Below, piece by piece: positions 8,818 through 17,218 of a stretch of DNA of 64,000 bases (its first letter is position 1; each line of letters starts with the position of its first letter). The notes beneath the pieces were generated by a model, which was not told the DNA's origin, did no database searches, and saw only the letters and a program-made list of their open reading frames with translations. Both the position numbers and the translations under genes were made by a program. Where the stretch lies: assembly GCF_013314895.1 (NCBI RefSeq), contig NZ_JABTYE010000009.1:124001-188000 (forward strand), read 5' to 3'. Source of the stretch: Cupriavidus gilardii. GTDB lineage: Bacteria; Pseudomonadota; Gammaproteobacteria; Burkholderiales; Burkholderiaceae.

Positions 8818-10632
8818 ATGGAATCCCTTCGTATGTTCTCCTCCATCCGCTCGCGCATCGTGGCGCTGTGCGTGGCCATCGTCGTGGCCGCGCTCGCCGT
8901 CAATGCCGCCATCAATTACGTGGTCGCCGACTCCTACAACGACACGGCGATCGACAGTTCGCTGACCGCCTTGCAGGCCGGCCATGCCGGCGCCATCGCC
9001 GACTGGGTCGACGGCCATGGCCGGATGATCGCCTCGCTGCGCGCAGCCGTGCTCCAGGCCGACCCCTCGGCCGCGTTGAAGCAGGTCGCCGACGCCGGCG
9101 GCTTCGTCAACGTCTATGTCGGCTATGACGACAAGCGCGCGATGTTCTCCAATCCGACCGGCATTCCCGCCGGCTACGATCCGACCGGCCGTCCGTGGTA
9201 TCGCCAGGCCGCCGCGGCCGGCAAGCCGGTGGTGACACCGCCCTATGTCGATGCCGGCAGCGGCAAGCTGGTGGTGGCCTTCGCCGCGCCCGTCGTTGCC
9301 GACGGCGGCGTCAAGGCGGTGGTGTCCGGCGACGTGGCGATGGACCGGGTGATCGCCAATGTCAAGGCGATCCAACCGACGCCGTCCAGCTTCGGCATGC
9401 TGGTCACGCAGGCCGGCCTGATCGTGGCCCACCCCGACGACAAGCTGACGCTCAAGCCGGTCGCCGATCTGGTTCCGGGGCTCGACGCCGCGCAACTGGC
9501 CGCGCTGCTGTCCGCTGCCGCGCCGACCGAAGTGCAGGTCGGCGGCGCCGCCAGGCTGCTGCGTGCCCGCGCGATTCCGAACACCGACTGGATCGTGGTG
9601 ATCGCGCTGGACAAGGCCGAAGCGACCGCGGGCATGCGCTCGGTGCTGATGGCGTCCGCGCTGACGCTGATCGCGATTGCGCTGGTCGCGGCCGCGCTGG
9701 CCGCACTGGCGACCGGGGCCTCGTTCCGCCGCCTGTCGCAGGTGCGCGACGTGATGGACGCGATCGGTTCGGCCGATGGCGACCTGACGCGCCGCCTGCC
9801 GGCCGACGGCAAGGACGAGGTCGCGCAGATCGCGCGCGCGTTCAATACCTTCGTCGACAAGCTGTGCACGGTGATGCGCCAGATCCGCGATGCCAGCGAA
9901 TCGGTGCGTCATGCGGCCGACGAGATCGCCGCGGGCAATCTGGATCTGTCGCAGCGCACCGAGTCGGCGGCGGCCAGCCTGCAGCAGACGGCCGCGTCGA
10001 TGGAGCAGATCACCGCGACCGTGGCGCAATCGGCCATGTCCGCCCGCCAGGCCGACGATTCCGCCGTCGCGGCTTCGCGCATCGCCTGCGAAGGCGGCGT
10101 GGTGATCGGCGAGGTGATCGGCACGATGGACAAGATCGAGCACGCCTCGACCAAGGTCTCCGACATCATCGGCGTGATCGAGGGCATCGCCTTCCAGACC
10201 AATATCCTGGCGCTCAATGCCGCGGTGGAGGCGGCGCGCGCGGGCGATCAGGGCCGTGGGTTCGCGGTCGTCGCCGGCGAGGTCAGAGGGCTGGCCCAGC
10301 GCAGCGCGCAGGCGGCCAAGGAAATCAGGACGCTGATCGAATCGACCGTCGGCGAGGTGGCGGCCTGCTCGGGCCAGGTGCGCCAGGCCGGCGAGACCAT
10401 GACGGCGATCGTCGGTAATGTGTCGCAGGTCAGCACGGTGATCTCGGAGATCTCCAATGCCGCCGTCGAGCAGACGCGCGGGATTCAGGAGGTCAACCAG
10501 GCGGTCGGACAGCTCGACGAGATGGTGCAGCAGAACGCCGCGCTGGTGGAACAGTCGTCGGCCGCCGCATCGGCGCTGCAGGCGCAGGCCAACAAGCTGG
10601 CGGGGGCGGTGGGGTTGTTCCGGCTGGCTTGA
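8818..10632 (+). CDS. Methyl-accepting chemotaxis protein with dCache sensor
   Basis: A 604-residue chemoreceptor: membrane helix about 11-35, periplasmic domain about 36-275, second helix about 283-305, HAMP linker, then a cytoplasmic signalling domain. The periplasmic domain has [12 protein letters not shown], the dCache_1 motif frequent in amino-acid sensors. The signalling tip contains [20 protein letters not shown], diagnostic of the family. No C-terminal NWETF-like CheR-binding peptide is seen. Start ATG 8818 or ATG 8833; a TTG at 8800 is less likely. No che genes are nearby. Confidence 0.93.
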   Translation: MESLRMFSSIRSRIVALCVAIVVAALAVNAAINYVVADSYNDTAIDSSLTALQAGHAGAIADWVDGHGRMIASLRAAVLQADPSAALKQVADAGGFVNVYVGYDDKRAMFSNPTGIPAGYDPTGRPWYRQAAAAGKPVVTPPYVDAGSGKLVVAFAAPVVADGGVKAVVSGDVAMDRVIANVKAIQPTPSSFGMLVTQAGLIVAHPDDKLTLKPVADLVPGLDAAQLAALLSAAAPTEVQVGGAARLLRARAIPNTDWIVVIALDKAEATAGMRSVLMASALTLIAIALVAAALAALATGASFRRLSQVRDVMDAIGSADGDLTRRLPADGKDEVAQIARAFNTFVDKLCTVMRQIRDASESVRHAADEIAAGNLDLSQRTESAAASLQQTAASMEQITATVAQSAMSARQADDSAVAASRIACEGGVVIGEVIGTMDKIEHASTKVSDIIGVIEGIAFQTNILALNAAVEAARAGDQGRGFAVVAGEVRGLAQRSAQAAKEIRTLIESTVGEVAACSGQVRQAGETMTAIVGNVSQVSTVISEISNAAVEQTRGIQEVNQAVGQLDEMVQQNAALVEQSSAAASALQAQANKLAGAVGLFRLA

Positions 10633-10651
10633 GCCCTTTCCACATCACCAC

Positions 10652-10720
10652 GTCGTTCCCGCGCAGGCGGGGAACCCAGCGTCTTGCAAAGTACCGGGTC
10701 CCCGCGTTCGCGGGGACGAC
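10652..10720. repeat. REP-like nested palindrome between convergent genes
   Basis: GTCGTTCCCGCG at 10652-10663 is mirrored by CGCGGGGACGAC at 10709-10720, and each arm contains its own small hairpin (CCCGCGCAGGCGGG and CCCCGCGTTCGCGGGG). This matches the general form of extragenic palindromes found in many proteobacteria. It lies 20 bp after the chemoreceptor stop and 17 bp from the stop of the convergent gene, so it may also end transcription both ways. Only one copy was found in this window. Confidence 0.7.
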
Positions 10721-10736
10721 CCGCAATCAGCAAGCC

Positions 10737-11216
10737 TTATTCCAGCCCGGCCTTGTCCAGGCCGAATGCCTTGTCAGCCGAACCCGGCACCGTGCGGAAC
10801 GCGATGTTGGCCCGATTCCAGCCGTTGATGCCCATCACCGCGAAAGTCAGGTCGGACAGTTCCTTCTCCGACAGCTGCGCCCGCACGCGCTCGTAAACGT
10901 CGTCGGGCACGCCGTGCGGCGGCAGATGCGTCAGCGTCTCGGTCCACTCGAGCACCGCGCGCTCGCGCGGCGAGAACAGCGTCGATTCCCGCCAGATGGC
11001 GATATGGTAGAGGCGCAGCTCGCGCTCGCCGTGCAGCTTCGCTTCCTTGACATGCATGTCCAGGCAGAAGCCACAGCCGTTCAGCTGCGAGGCGCGGATC
11101 GACACCAGGTCGAGCAGCGAGCGCTCGATCGCGCCGCCATCGATGGCGTTGCTGAAGTTCAGATAGGCCTTGAACAGCTCGGGCGATTGCTGGATGTAGT
11201 TCAGGCGTTGGGTCAT
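10737..11216 (-). CDS. AhpD-like carboxymuconolactone decarboxylase family protein
   Basis: A 159-residue protein of the CMD/AhpD superfamily. SQLNGCGFCLDMHVKEA gives the CxxC-xxxH redox motif (Cys48, Cys51, His55). Such proteins act as small peroxidase-like or redox-relay enzymes. Start ATG 11216 is preceded by AGGAGA at a good distance. It lies 101 bp downstream of the ECF41 sigma gene, a pairing that is characteristic of ECF41 (sigma next to a carboxymuconolactone decarboxylase, oxidoreductase or epimerase), so it is the likely regulatory target. Confidence 0.92.
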   Translation of the reverse strand: MTQRLNYIQQSPELFKAYLNFSNAIDGGAIERSLLDLVSIRASQLNGCGFCLDMHVKEAKLHGERELRLYHIAIWRESTLFSPRERAVLEWTETLTHLPPHGVPDDVYERVRAQLSEKELSDLTFAVMGINGWNRANIAFRTVPGSADKAFGLDKAGLE

Positions 11217-11317
11217 GGCTTTCTCCTGGTCGAAATGTCTGCGCACCGTTGGGCGCGTGTGGTCATCACGGCGGCGGCAGCGGCCGCACGCCGCGAAAAA
11301 ATCGATCCTCTGTGCAT

Positions 11318-12274
11318 TCAGCAGGCACCGCGGGCCAGCGCGATGCGCAGCAGCTTGTCGGGGTTGCGCTGGGCATGGATACGGACGATGCGCTCGCCGT
11401 CGGTCTCGCAGCACTGCGCCGACTCGAGCTGTCCGTCGACAAAGCGCAGCAAGGCCCAGTCGCCATTGAGCAGCGCCAGCTCCACGCGTACCGTCGCCCC
11501 GGGGCGCTGCGCGCTCACCGCGAATACCTTGGCGATGCGCCAGCCGCCGACCAGCGGCTTGGGGAAGCTGGGCACCTTGCCGCCGCCATCGCCGATCAGT
11601 TCGGCGTCCTCGGCCAGCATCGACTGCAATGCCGCCATGTCGCCGCGCTCCATGGCCTGGGCAAACCCCTGCAGCAGACGCAGATGGGTTTCGCGCGGGA
11701 CGGCAAAACGCGGCCGCTCGTCGCGCAGTTGCACCTTGGCGCGGCTGACCAACTGACGACAGGCCGCCTCGCTCTTGCCGATCGCGCGGGCGACGTCCGC
11801 GTAGTCGGCATCGAACACCTCGCGCAGCAGGAAGGCAGCGCGGGCTTCGGGGGTCAGCCGTTCGAGCAGCAGCAGGAACGCCACCGACAGATCGTCGGCC
11901 CGCTCGGTCAGCTGCTCCGGAGTGGCGGGCGATTCCGTCAGTTCCGGCTCGGGCAGCCAGATGCCGGCATAGTGTTCGCGCTGGACCTTGGCCATGCGCA
12001 GCCGGTCGATCGACAGCCGCGTGGTCACGGTGACCAGCCAGGCCTCGGCGTTGTCGATGCTGCCGCGGTCGGCCTCATGCCAGCGCAGCCAGGCGTCCTG
12101 CACCACATCTTCGGCTTCCGCTACCGCGCCCAGCATCCGGTAGGCGATGCCATGCAGGCGCGGTCGCAGCCGGGCAAACGTCAGCGTGGCGGCATCGGCC
12201 AGCGCCGCGGTGGCAGCGGTCGTGTCCGTAGCGGCCGGGTCCGGCCGATCGCGGGTAACGGGTGGGCGGGTCAT
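11318..12274 (-). CDS. ECF41-family RNA polymerase sigma factor (SigJ-like, SnoaL-type C-terminal domain)
   Basis: A 318-residue sigma factor. Region 2 (LHGIAYRMLGAVAEAEDVVQDAWLR split over 41-64) and region 4 (about 135-183) are clear. The C-terminal extension has the ECF41 hallmarks: WLPEP at 106-110 in the linker, DGGGK at 229-233 and NPDKL at 304-308. In ECF41 factors this extension replaces an anti-sigma factor and tunes activity. Start ATG 12274 is preferred over an in-frame TTG at 12292. No anti-sigma gene is adjacent, as expected for this group. Confidence 0.93.
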   Translation of the reverse strand: MTRPPVTRDRPDPAATDTTAATAALADAATLTFARLRPRLHGIAYRMLGAVAEAEDVVQDAWLRWHEADRGSIDNAEAWLVTVTTRLSIDRLRMAKVQREHYAGIWLPEPELTESPATPEQLTERADDLSVAFLLLLERLTPEARAAFLLREVFDADYADVARAIGKSEAACRQLVSRAKVQLRDERPRFAVPRETHLRLLQGFAQAMERGDMAALQSMLAEDAELIGDGGGKVPSFPKPLVGGWRIAKVFAVSAQRPGATVRVELALLNGDWALLRFVDGQLESAQCCETDGERIVRIHAQRNPDKLLRIALARGAC

Positions 12275-12366
12275 CGCGTTCGATATCGTCAAGGGTCAAT
12301 GCCAGGGCACAACCGTGGCGCCGCCACGGTGCCGGCGTGGCACTGTAGCAGCCAGTTCAAACCCAA

Positions 12367-12393
12367 GACGTCTGGCGCGGGCCGTTTGTGACA
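12367..12393 (-). promoter_or_regulatory. ECF41-type promoter upstream of the sigma operon
   Basis: Read on the minus strand, TGTCACA (12393-12387) is followed by exactly 16 bases and CGTC (12370-12367). This is the published ECF41 consensus, TGTCACA-N16-CGTC, and it sits 92 bp before the sigma ATG. It predicts that the sigma factor drives its own gene and, through the same transcript, the AhpD-like gene. No second copy was seen in the 101 bp before the AhpD-like gene. Confidence 0.8.
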
Positions 12394-12445
12394 GCGCGGC
12401 CGTGCCGTGCGCCGGTGGAACACCAAACCGCCCGCCGCGGCACGG

Positions 12446-13138
12446 TCAGGCGCCGTTCTCCGCCAGCGCCCGTGCCGCCGGCATCCGGTCCCAATATGGG
12501 GGATAGCTGATCACCAGGCCGGCGGCGTCGAGCACCAGTTCGGCGGTGAATTCGGAGTCCTGGCCGTGGTAGCCACTGAGGCCGGTGCCCCGCTCCTGAC
12601 GCTCCCCGGCCGGCCCCAGCGTCTCGTAGCGGAAGCGGCGGCGCCCGTCCGCTTCCGTGGCCAGCAAGGTGTAGCGCTGCCGGACCGGCTCGACCGTCAG
12701 CTCCGGCAGGCGGACATAGGCCATCGTGAAGACCTGGCTGATGCCCGGCTCCCAGGTGGCGTGGCACACCGGCAGCGTGTTGGTGATCGGCGTGGCCATG
12801 ATGTCGATGTAGGCGGCGTCGGCAAGGTCGTCGCGCGGACCTTGCCCATCGATCCACTGCCTGCCGTCCCACGCCAGCTCAAGGGCTCGCGTGTCGCCCA
12901 GGTACACGGTACGGGCATCGAGCCGGACAAAGCGCCAGTCCGCCTCGCATTCGAGCCGATAGGCGAGCTCCAGCGGACCGTCGTCCCATTGCACTTGCAC
13001 CCGCCCTTGGACCCATACGCGGTCCGGGGCACGGGTCACCGCGGCAACATCGAGGCCGCTCCGCGTTTGCCAGGACCACGCCACCAGTTGGACATCGGCG
13101 GGTTGCACCGTGCCGCGTGGGGTATTCGATGGATTCAT
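12446..13138 (-). CDS. Putative glycolipid-binding family protein
   Basis: A 230-residue soluble protein without signal peptide. The block YIDIMATPITNTLPV is characteristic of the putative glycolipid-binding family (COG3554 type), whose function has not been shown. The sequence is mostly beta-strand-like with many Trp and Tyr residues. It lies upstream of the ECF41 operon on the same strand, 171 bp away, with the ECF41 promoter between them, so it is probably a separate unit. Confidence 0.75.
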   Translation of the reverse strand: MNPSNTPRGTVQPADVQLVAWSWQTRSGLDVAAVTRAPDRVWVQGRVQVQWDDGPLELAYRLECEADWRFVRLDARTVYLGDTRALELAWDGRQWIDGQGPRDDLADAAYIDIMATPITNTLPVCHATWEPGISQVFTMAYVRLPELTVEPVRQRYTLLATEADGRRRFRYETLGPAGERQERGTGLSGYHGQDSEFTAELVLDAAGLVISYPPYWDRMPAARALAENGA

Positions 13139-13926
13139 GATTGCCCTCCTTTGCGCAGACGGACCTGGGCGCCCCCCGCGCTTCGCACCAGGGCCCCAGA
13201 CCCGCCGTCAAGACCGTCAATCTACCGCGATACCGGGAAACCTGCGATCGGCGCATCGACCCGGTCTCGATTCCCGATATTCATTAATGCGATATCGCCC
13301 CCATCCATAATCGTGCCGAATATCCTCCTGTAAATTCCCGCCCGCTCGATTATCTGACGGCCTCGACCGCTGCATAAGCGTCCGGCACACCGCGAGGCAT
13401 TATCATCGTGATCACTCGATATTTCCTGCAGGCCATTTTATCGGCACCATTTTTCGGCTAGCCATAATCATTCAATAACCACCTGAAGCGCTGCAGCATA
13501 GTGATTTCCGGAATGAATCCCTGCTGGTGAAAACCCTGCCATCCCTTTCACTTGACTTAATTGATATATCACATACCTTGTAACCCATCGCCACACCCAA
13601 TGCGAGCGGGGCGATGACCGTGATGGCAACCGGCACCCCACAGAGGGACACCAACGGCAAGGAGGAATGCATGGAAAACGATTCGGCCGGGTCGTCCATC
13701 GCAGCCAGATCAGTTTAAGCAAGCCCGCTTCGCCCCATCCTCTTGTTTCGATGCGTCTGCCCCCGGCAGCGCACTAGCGTAGGGTTTTTTTGTTTCAGGA
13801 GCGGATGTGTAACGGACATAGAAGCCAACGATACAGGAGACATTGAAATGCTAGCGACGATATCCGAGCCGAGGTGCGGTACCGCACATTCGGACAGGAA
13901 GGACCAAACGATTGAAGGAGTGCGCC
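13139..13926. other. Long, partly AT-rich intergenic/leader region before oxlT
   Basis: These 788 bases hold no convincing long gene. About 13255-13610 is clearly poorer in GC than the surroundings. It includes the palindrome TGATATATCA at 13562-13571 next to TTGACT (13552-13557), possible short leader ORFs with strong ribosome-binding sites (13671-13718 and 13848-13934), and a 14-bp palindrome at 13874-13887. Transcription of oxlT probably starts here. Confidence 0.5.
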
Positions 13927-13934
13927 ATGAATAA
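13848..13934 (+). CDS. Possible 28-residue leader peptide overlapping the oxlT start
   Basis: ATG 13848 is preceded by AGGAGA with suitable spacing and opens a 28-codon frame, whose TAA stop lies inside codons 2-3 of oxlT, giving an 8-bp overlap. The peptide (starting MLATISEPRCG) resembles nothing I know. The arrangement suggests translational coupling, but a chance ORF is possible. It contains the 13874-13887 palindrome. Confidence 0.3.
   Translation: MLATISEPRCGTAHSDRKDQTIEGVRHE
13874..13887. promoter_or_regulatory. 14-bp perfect palindrome upstream of oxlT
   Basis: GTGCGGTACCGCAC is a perfect 14-bp inverted repeat 39 bp before the oxlT ATG. It could be a dimeric regulator site or an RNA hairpin that shields the ribosome-binding site. 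There is no regulator gene directly beside oxlT. Confidence 0.4.
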
Positions 13935-15249
13935 TTCGTCGACGGCGGCATTCCGCCCCAATCCCGAGGTCTCCGAAAAAACGCGCTGGATGCAGCTTAT
14001 CGTTGGCGTCATCTGCATGGTCGCCACCGCCAACATCCAATATGCCTGGACGCTGTTCGTCCCGGAAATCCAGGAAACCTACGGCTGGTCGCGCGCCAAT
14101 ATCCAGATCGCCTTTACGGTGTTCGTGCTGGTGCAGACCTGGCTGGCGCCGATCGAGGGCTATTTCATTGACAAGTTCGGGCCGCGCATGATGGTCGCCT
14201 TCGGCGCCATCCTGATGGGTAGTTCGTGGGTCATCAACTCGCAGGCCACCACGCTGATGGGCTTCTACATCGGTGCCGCCGTCGGCGGGCTGGGTGTCGG
14301 TTCGATCTATGCCACCTGTATCAACAACGCGATCAAGTGGTTCCCCGACCGCCGCGGCCTCGCGGTGGGCCTGACCGCAGGAGGATACGGCGCCGGTTCG
14401 GCCGCCACGATCCTGCCCATCGCGGCCATGATCGAATCCTCGGGCTTCCAGCACACCTTCCTGTTCTTCGGCGTGCTGCAAGGCACGCTGGCGTTCGCCG
14501 CGGCCTGGTTCCTGCGCTCGCCGAAGGCGCACGAGGTCAAGGCATCCAACAAGCTGGCGCAGGCCACGCGCGACTACACGTTGAAGGAAGCGCTTTGCAC
14601 CAAGCTGTTCTGGCTGATGCTGGTGATGTTCGTGCTGGTGGTCACCGGCGGCATGATGGCCGTGGCGCAGCTGGGCGTCATCGCCAAGGACCTCGGTGTC
14701 AAGGACTTCCAGGTCGACCTGCACTTCTTCGTGATGGCCGCCCTGCCGCTGGCACTGATGCTCGACCGCGTGATGAACGGGATCTCGCGGCCCCTGTTCG
14801 GCTGGATCTCCGACCATATCGGCCGCGAGAAGACCATGGTGATCGCCTTCTCGCTGGAAGGGATGGGCATCATCGCGCTGGGATATTTCGGCCATAACCC
14901 GTATGCCTTCCTGATCCTGTCAGGGGTGGTGTTCCTGGCCTGGGGCGAGGTCTACTCGCTGTTCTCCGCGCTGGCCGGCGACGCCTTCGGCACCAAGCAC
15001 ATCGGCAAGATCTACGGCGTGCTCTATACCGCCAAGGGCATTGGCGCGCTGTTCGTGCCGATCGGCAACCTGATCATGGAGGCAACCGGCACCTGGTCGA
15101 CCGTGCTCTACACGGTGGCCACCATGGACCTGATCGCGGCCTTCCTGGCGCTGATGGTGCTGCGGCCAGTGCTTGCCGGACATGTGGCGACATCCAGACG
15201 GCTGTTCTCGAAGGAGGCCGCGGCTGCCGGCACACAGGTACCGGCCTGA
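13927..15249 (+). CDS. oxlT: Oxalate:formate antiporter (MFS)
   Basis: A 440-residue, 12-helix MFS protein. The helix 1-2 region (TANIQYAWTLFVPEIQ, GWSRANIQIAFTVFV), AIKWFPDRRGLAVGLTAGGYGAG and LDRVMNGISRPLFGWISD closely match OxlT-type carriers. Arg281 and Lys370 (in YTAKGIGALF) lie in the helices where OxlT has its two substrate-binding charges, Arg272 and Lys355. It would exchange external oxalate for formate. Start ATG 13927 has GAAGGAG 6 bases upstream. No formyl-CoA transferase or oxalyl-CoA decarboxylase gene is in the window. Confidence 0.88.
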   Translation: MNNSSTAAFRPNPEVSEKTRWMQLIVGVICMVATANIQYAWTLFVPEIQETYGWSRANIQIAFTVFVLVQTWLAPIEGYFIDKFGPRMMVAFGAILMGSSWVINSQATTLMGFYIGAAVGGLGVGSIYATCINNAIKWFPDRRGLAVGLTAGGYGAGSAATILPIAAMIESSGFQHTFLFFGVLQGTLAFAAAWFLRSPKAHEVKASNKLAQATRDYTLKEALCTKLFWLMLVMFVLVVTGGMMAVAQLGVIAKDLGVKDFQVDLHFFVMAALPLALMLDRVMNGISRPLFGWISDHIGREKTMVIAFSLEGMGIIALGYFGHNPYAFLILSGVVFLAWGEVYSLFSALAGDAFGTKHIGKIYGVLYTAKGIGALFVPIGNLIMEATGTWSTVLYTVATMDLIAAFLALMVLRPVLAGHVATSRRLFSKEAAAAGTQVPA

Positions 15250-15282
15250 TCGATCTCCACCCCGGCGAACGCCGGAGCTGAT

Positions 15283-15313
15283 GCGGGCTTCTTCGGAGGC
15301 CCGCTTTTTTTTT
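15283..15313 (+). terminator. Rho-independent terminator after oxlT
   Basis: GCGGGC and GCCCGC (15283-15288 and 15299-15304) form a stem with a short loop and are followed by nine T residues (15305-15313). It is placed 34 bp after the oxlT stop. Confidence 0.85.
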
Positions 15314-15388
15314 GCGCAGCAGTTTTGTTCAATACAGCGGCCCACGGCCGCTTCTAGCATGCGCCATCGTCCAATCCGGAGCGCAACG

Positions 15389-15985
15389 ATGGCCTCTCTT
15401 ACTTTGCTGCTGTCCATGGCCGCCTTTGCCCTGGTGTCCTCGATCACGCCCGGGCCGGTCAATATCGTGGCGCTTGGCGCCGGCGCCCAGCATGGCTTGC
15501 GCGCCAGCCTGCGGCATGTCACCGGCGCCACCGTCGGTTTCTCCGTGCTGCTGCTGTTGGTCGGCCTCGGCATGCATCGATTGCTGACGCAGTGGCCCGC
15601 CCTGACGACGGCGATCCGCTGGGGCGGCATCGCCTTCCTGCTGTTCATGGCCTGGAAGCTGGCCACCGACGAGGGGCGGATCGAGGCAAGCGGCGACGGC
15701 AAGGGGCCGTCGTTCCTGTACGGCGCCGCGATGCAGTGGCTCAACCCGAAGGCGTGGCTGGCGTCGGTGGCCGGCATCGGCGTCTACGCGGCCGACGGCA
15801 CCGGCGTGCAGGTGTGGCGCTTCGCGGCGATCTATTTCGTGGTCTGCTATCTGTCGATCGCCTGCTGGGCCTATGCCGGGGCGTTCCTGCGCGCCTGGCT
15901 GCGCGATGCGCGCCGCGTGCGGACCTTCAACCGCACGATGGCGCTGCTGCTCGCCGCCAGCGCGTTGTTCCTGGTGGAGCATTGA
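15389..15985 (+). CDS. LysE/RhtB-family amino-acid exporter
   Basis: A 198-residue membrane protein with about six helices. The N-terminal AAFALVSSITPGPVNIVALG and the central MQWLNPKAWL are the signature motifs of LysE/RhtB exporters, which expel amino acids or their derivatives. Start ATG 15389 follows CGGAGCG. It is convergent with the AraC-type gene at 16011, 25 bp away; a LysE exporter next to an AraC regulator is a common pairing. Confidence 0.9.
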   Translation: MASLTLLLSMAAFALVSSITPGPVNIVALGAGAQHGLRASLRHVTGATVGFSVLLLLVGLGMHRLLTQWPALTTAIRWGGIAFLLFMAWKLATDEGRIEASGDGKGPSFLYGAAMQWLNPKAWLASVAGIGVYAADGTGVQVWRFAAIYFVVCYLSIACWAYAGAFLRAWLRDARRVRTFNRTMALLLAASALFLVEH

Positions 15986-16010
15986 CGCCTGACTTGCGGC
16001 GCATCGGGTA

Positions 16011-16862
16011 TCAGCGCATGCGTTGATACTGAGCCGGCGTGGCCGCGACCATCCGCTTGAACACGCGTTGCAGGTGCGCCTGATCGGCAAATCCCGCTTC
16101 CAGCGCGACATCGGAAATTGCGCGGCCCCGCTTGAGCTGGCTGCGGCTGTATTGCACCCGCCGATTGACCAGATAGGCGTGCGGCGTCAGCCCATAGTGC
16201 CGTTTGAACGCGCGGATCAGATGCGATTCGGACAACTGCGCGGCCGCGCAGATATCGCCAAGCCGCAGCGGCCGCGCGAAATTGGCGTCGATATATTCGG
16301 CGGCACGACGCAGCCGATATTCCGGCCATTGGCGATGCGCCGGCATTTCGGTCGTTTTGCAGGATCGCTGTAGCGAAGCCGGTAAAAGACGCCGATGCAC
16401 CACCGAGAAAAAATCGATTGCCGCTTCTTCCTTGCGCATGGCGTCCGTGCGATCGTCCGTCAGCAAGGCATGGAACTGCCCCAGCGCGCGATGGAGCCCG
16501 ACGTCTTCGCTGACCCGCGTCGAAAAGCCCTGGAAATCGCCATTGCGATCGAAGCCGAGATCGTGCTGCAGCGCGGTCAGCCAACCGACGTCGACATACA
16601 GCATCCGATACGACCACGGCGCATCGTCGAGCGGATTGCAGGCATGCACCTCTTCGGGATTCATCAGCACCACGGCACCGGCGCCCACCGATGCGCGCAT
16701 GCGGCCGTTCACGTAAATACTGCGGCCACCGGTGACAGCGCCGAGCGAGAAAGTCTCGTGCGAATGCGCGCCGTAACGGATGCGGCGGCCGTCCTCGATC
16801 GAACGGGCCTCGATGAAGGGAAGCGAAGGATCGCGCCAGAAGGACGGGGCTGGGGTTTCCAT
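16011..16862 (-). CDS. AraC-family transcriptional regulator with cupin domain
   Basis: A 283-residue regulator: N-terminal cupin sensor (about 1-150, for example YGAHSHETFSLGAVTGGRS) and a C-terminal double helix-turn-helix (about 190-283, with SESHLIRAFKRHYGLTPHAYL and ALEAGFADQAHLQRVFKR). It probably controls the convergent LysE exporter. I prefer ATG 16862 because homologues start just before the SFWRDP block; ATG 16883 is possible and would lie one base after the upstream antitoxin stop. Confidence 0.88.
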   Translation of the reverse strand: METPAPSFWRDPSLPFIEARSIEDGRRIRYGAHSHETFSLGAVTGGRSIYVNGRMRASVGAGAVVLMNPEEVHACNPLDDAPWSYRMLYVDVGWLTALQHDLGFDRNGDFQGFSTRVSEDVGLHRALGQFHALLTDDRTDAMRKEEAAIDFFSVVHRRLLPASLQRSCKTTEMPAHRQWPEYRLRRAAEYIDANFARPLRLGDICAAAQLSESHLIRAFKRHYGLTPHAYLVNRRVQYSRSQLKRGRAISDVALEAGFADQAHLQRVFKRMVAATPAQYQRMR

Positions 16863-16884
16863 GAGGGCTGCAGTGCCGGACATA

Positions 16885-17139
16885 CTAGTCGTCAATCGCA
16901 TCGCGCTTCACGGCCTTGCCGCGACGGTGCTGTTCGATCGACCGCATCAGACGGTTTGCATTTGCTGGATGGTTCAGCAAGTAGGCGGTTTCGACCCAGC
17001 TATCGTATTGGGCTTGCGACATGATCACTGCGTTCGGTGCATCGCGGCGCGTGATCAGGATGGCATCGTGATCTTGGATGACCAGGTCGATGATGGCCTC
17101 GAGATTATCGCTGGCATCTGAGAAGTGGATGGTTCGCAT
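16885..17139 (-). CDS. YefM/Phd-family antitoxin-like protein without adjacent toxin
   Basis: An 84-residue protein starting MRTIHFSDASDNLEAIID, with DAILITRRDAPNAVIMSQAQYDSWVETAYLL split in the usual order of YefM/Phd antitoxins (N-terminal DNA-binding part, then toxin-binding tail). Such proteins normally precede a YoeB or RelE toxin gene. Here the following gene is the AraC regulator, and no toxin frame fits on either side, so it is an orphan or a solitary regulator. Start ATG 17139 is chosen by homology to the family N-terminus. Confidence 0.82.
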   Translation of the reverse strand: MRTIHFSDASDNLEAIIDLVIQDHDAILITRRDAPNAVIMSQAQYDSWVETAYLLNHPANANRLMRSIEQHRRGKAVKRDAIDD

Positions 17140-17218
17140 GGCTGATTGTGGACCGAGTTGTCGGACTAACCGGGCAAGCATAGCAGGGCGTTCCGTGTCC
17201 TCCTCTCAATACCGCCGT

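Noticed and set aside
13472-13699. A 75-codon minus-strand frame with a hydrophobic stretch (PLVSLCGVPVAITVIAPLALG)
   Set aside because: It resembles a membrane segment but has no ribosome-binding site or known homologue, and lies in the AT-rich patch.
13743-13847. Upstream extension of the oxlT leader frame
   Set aside because: No start signal; only the part from ATG 13848 has a suitable ribosome-binding site.
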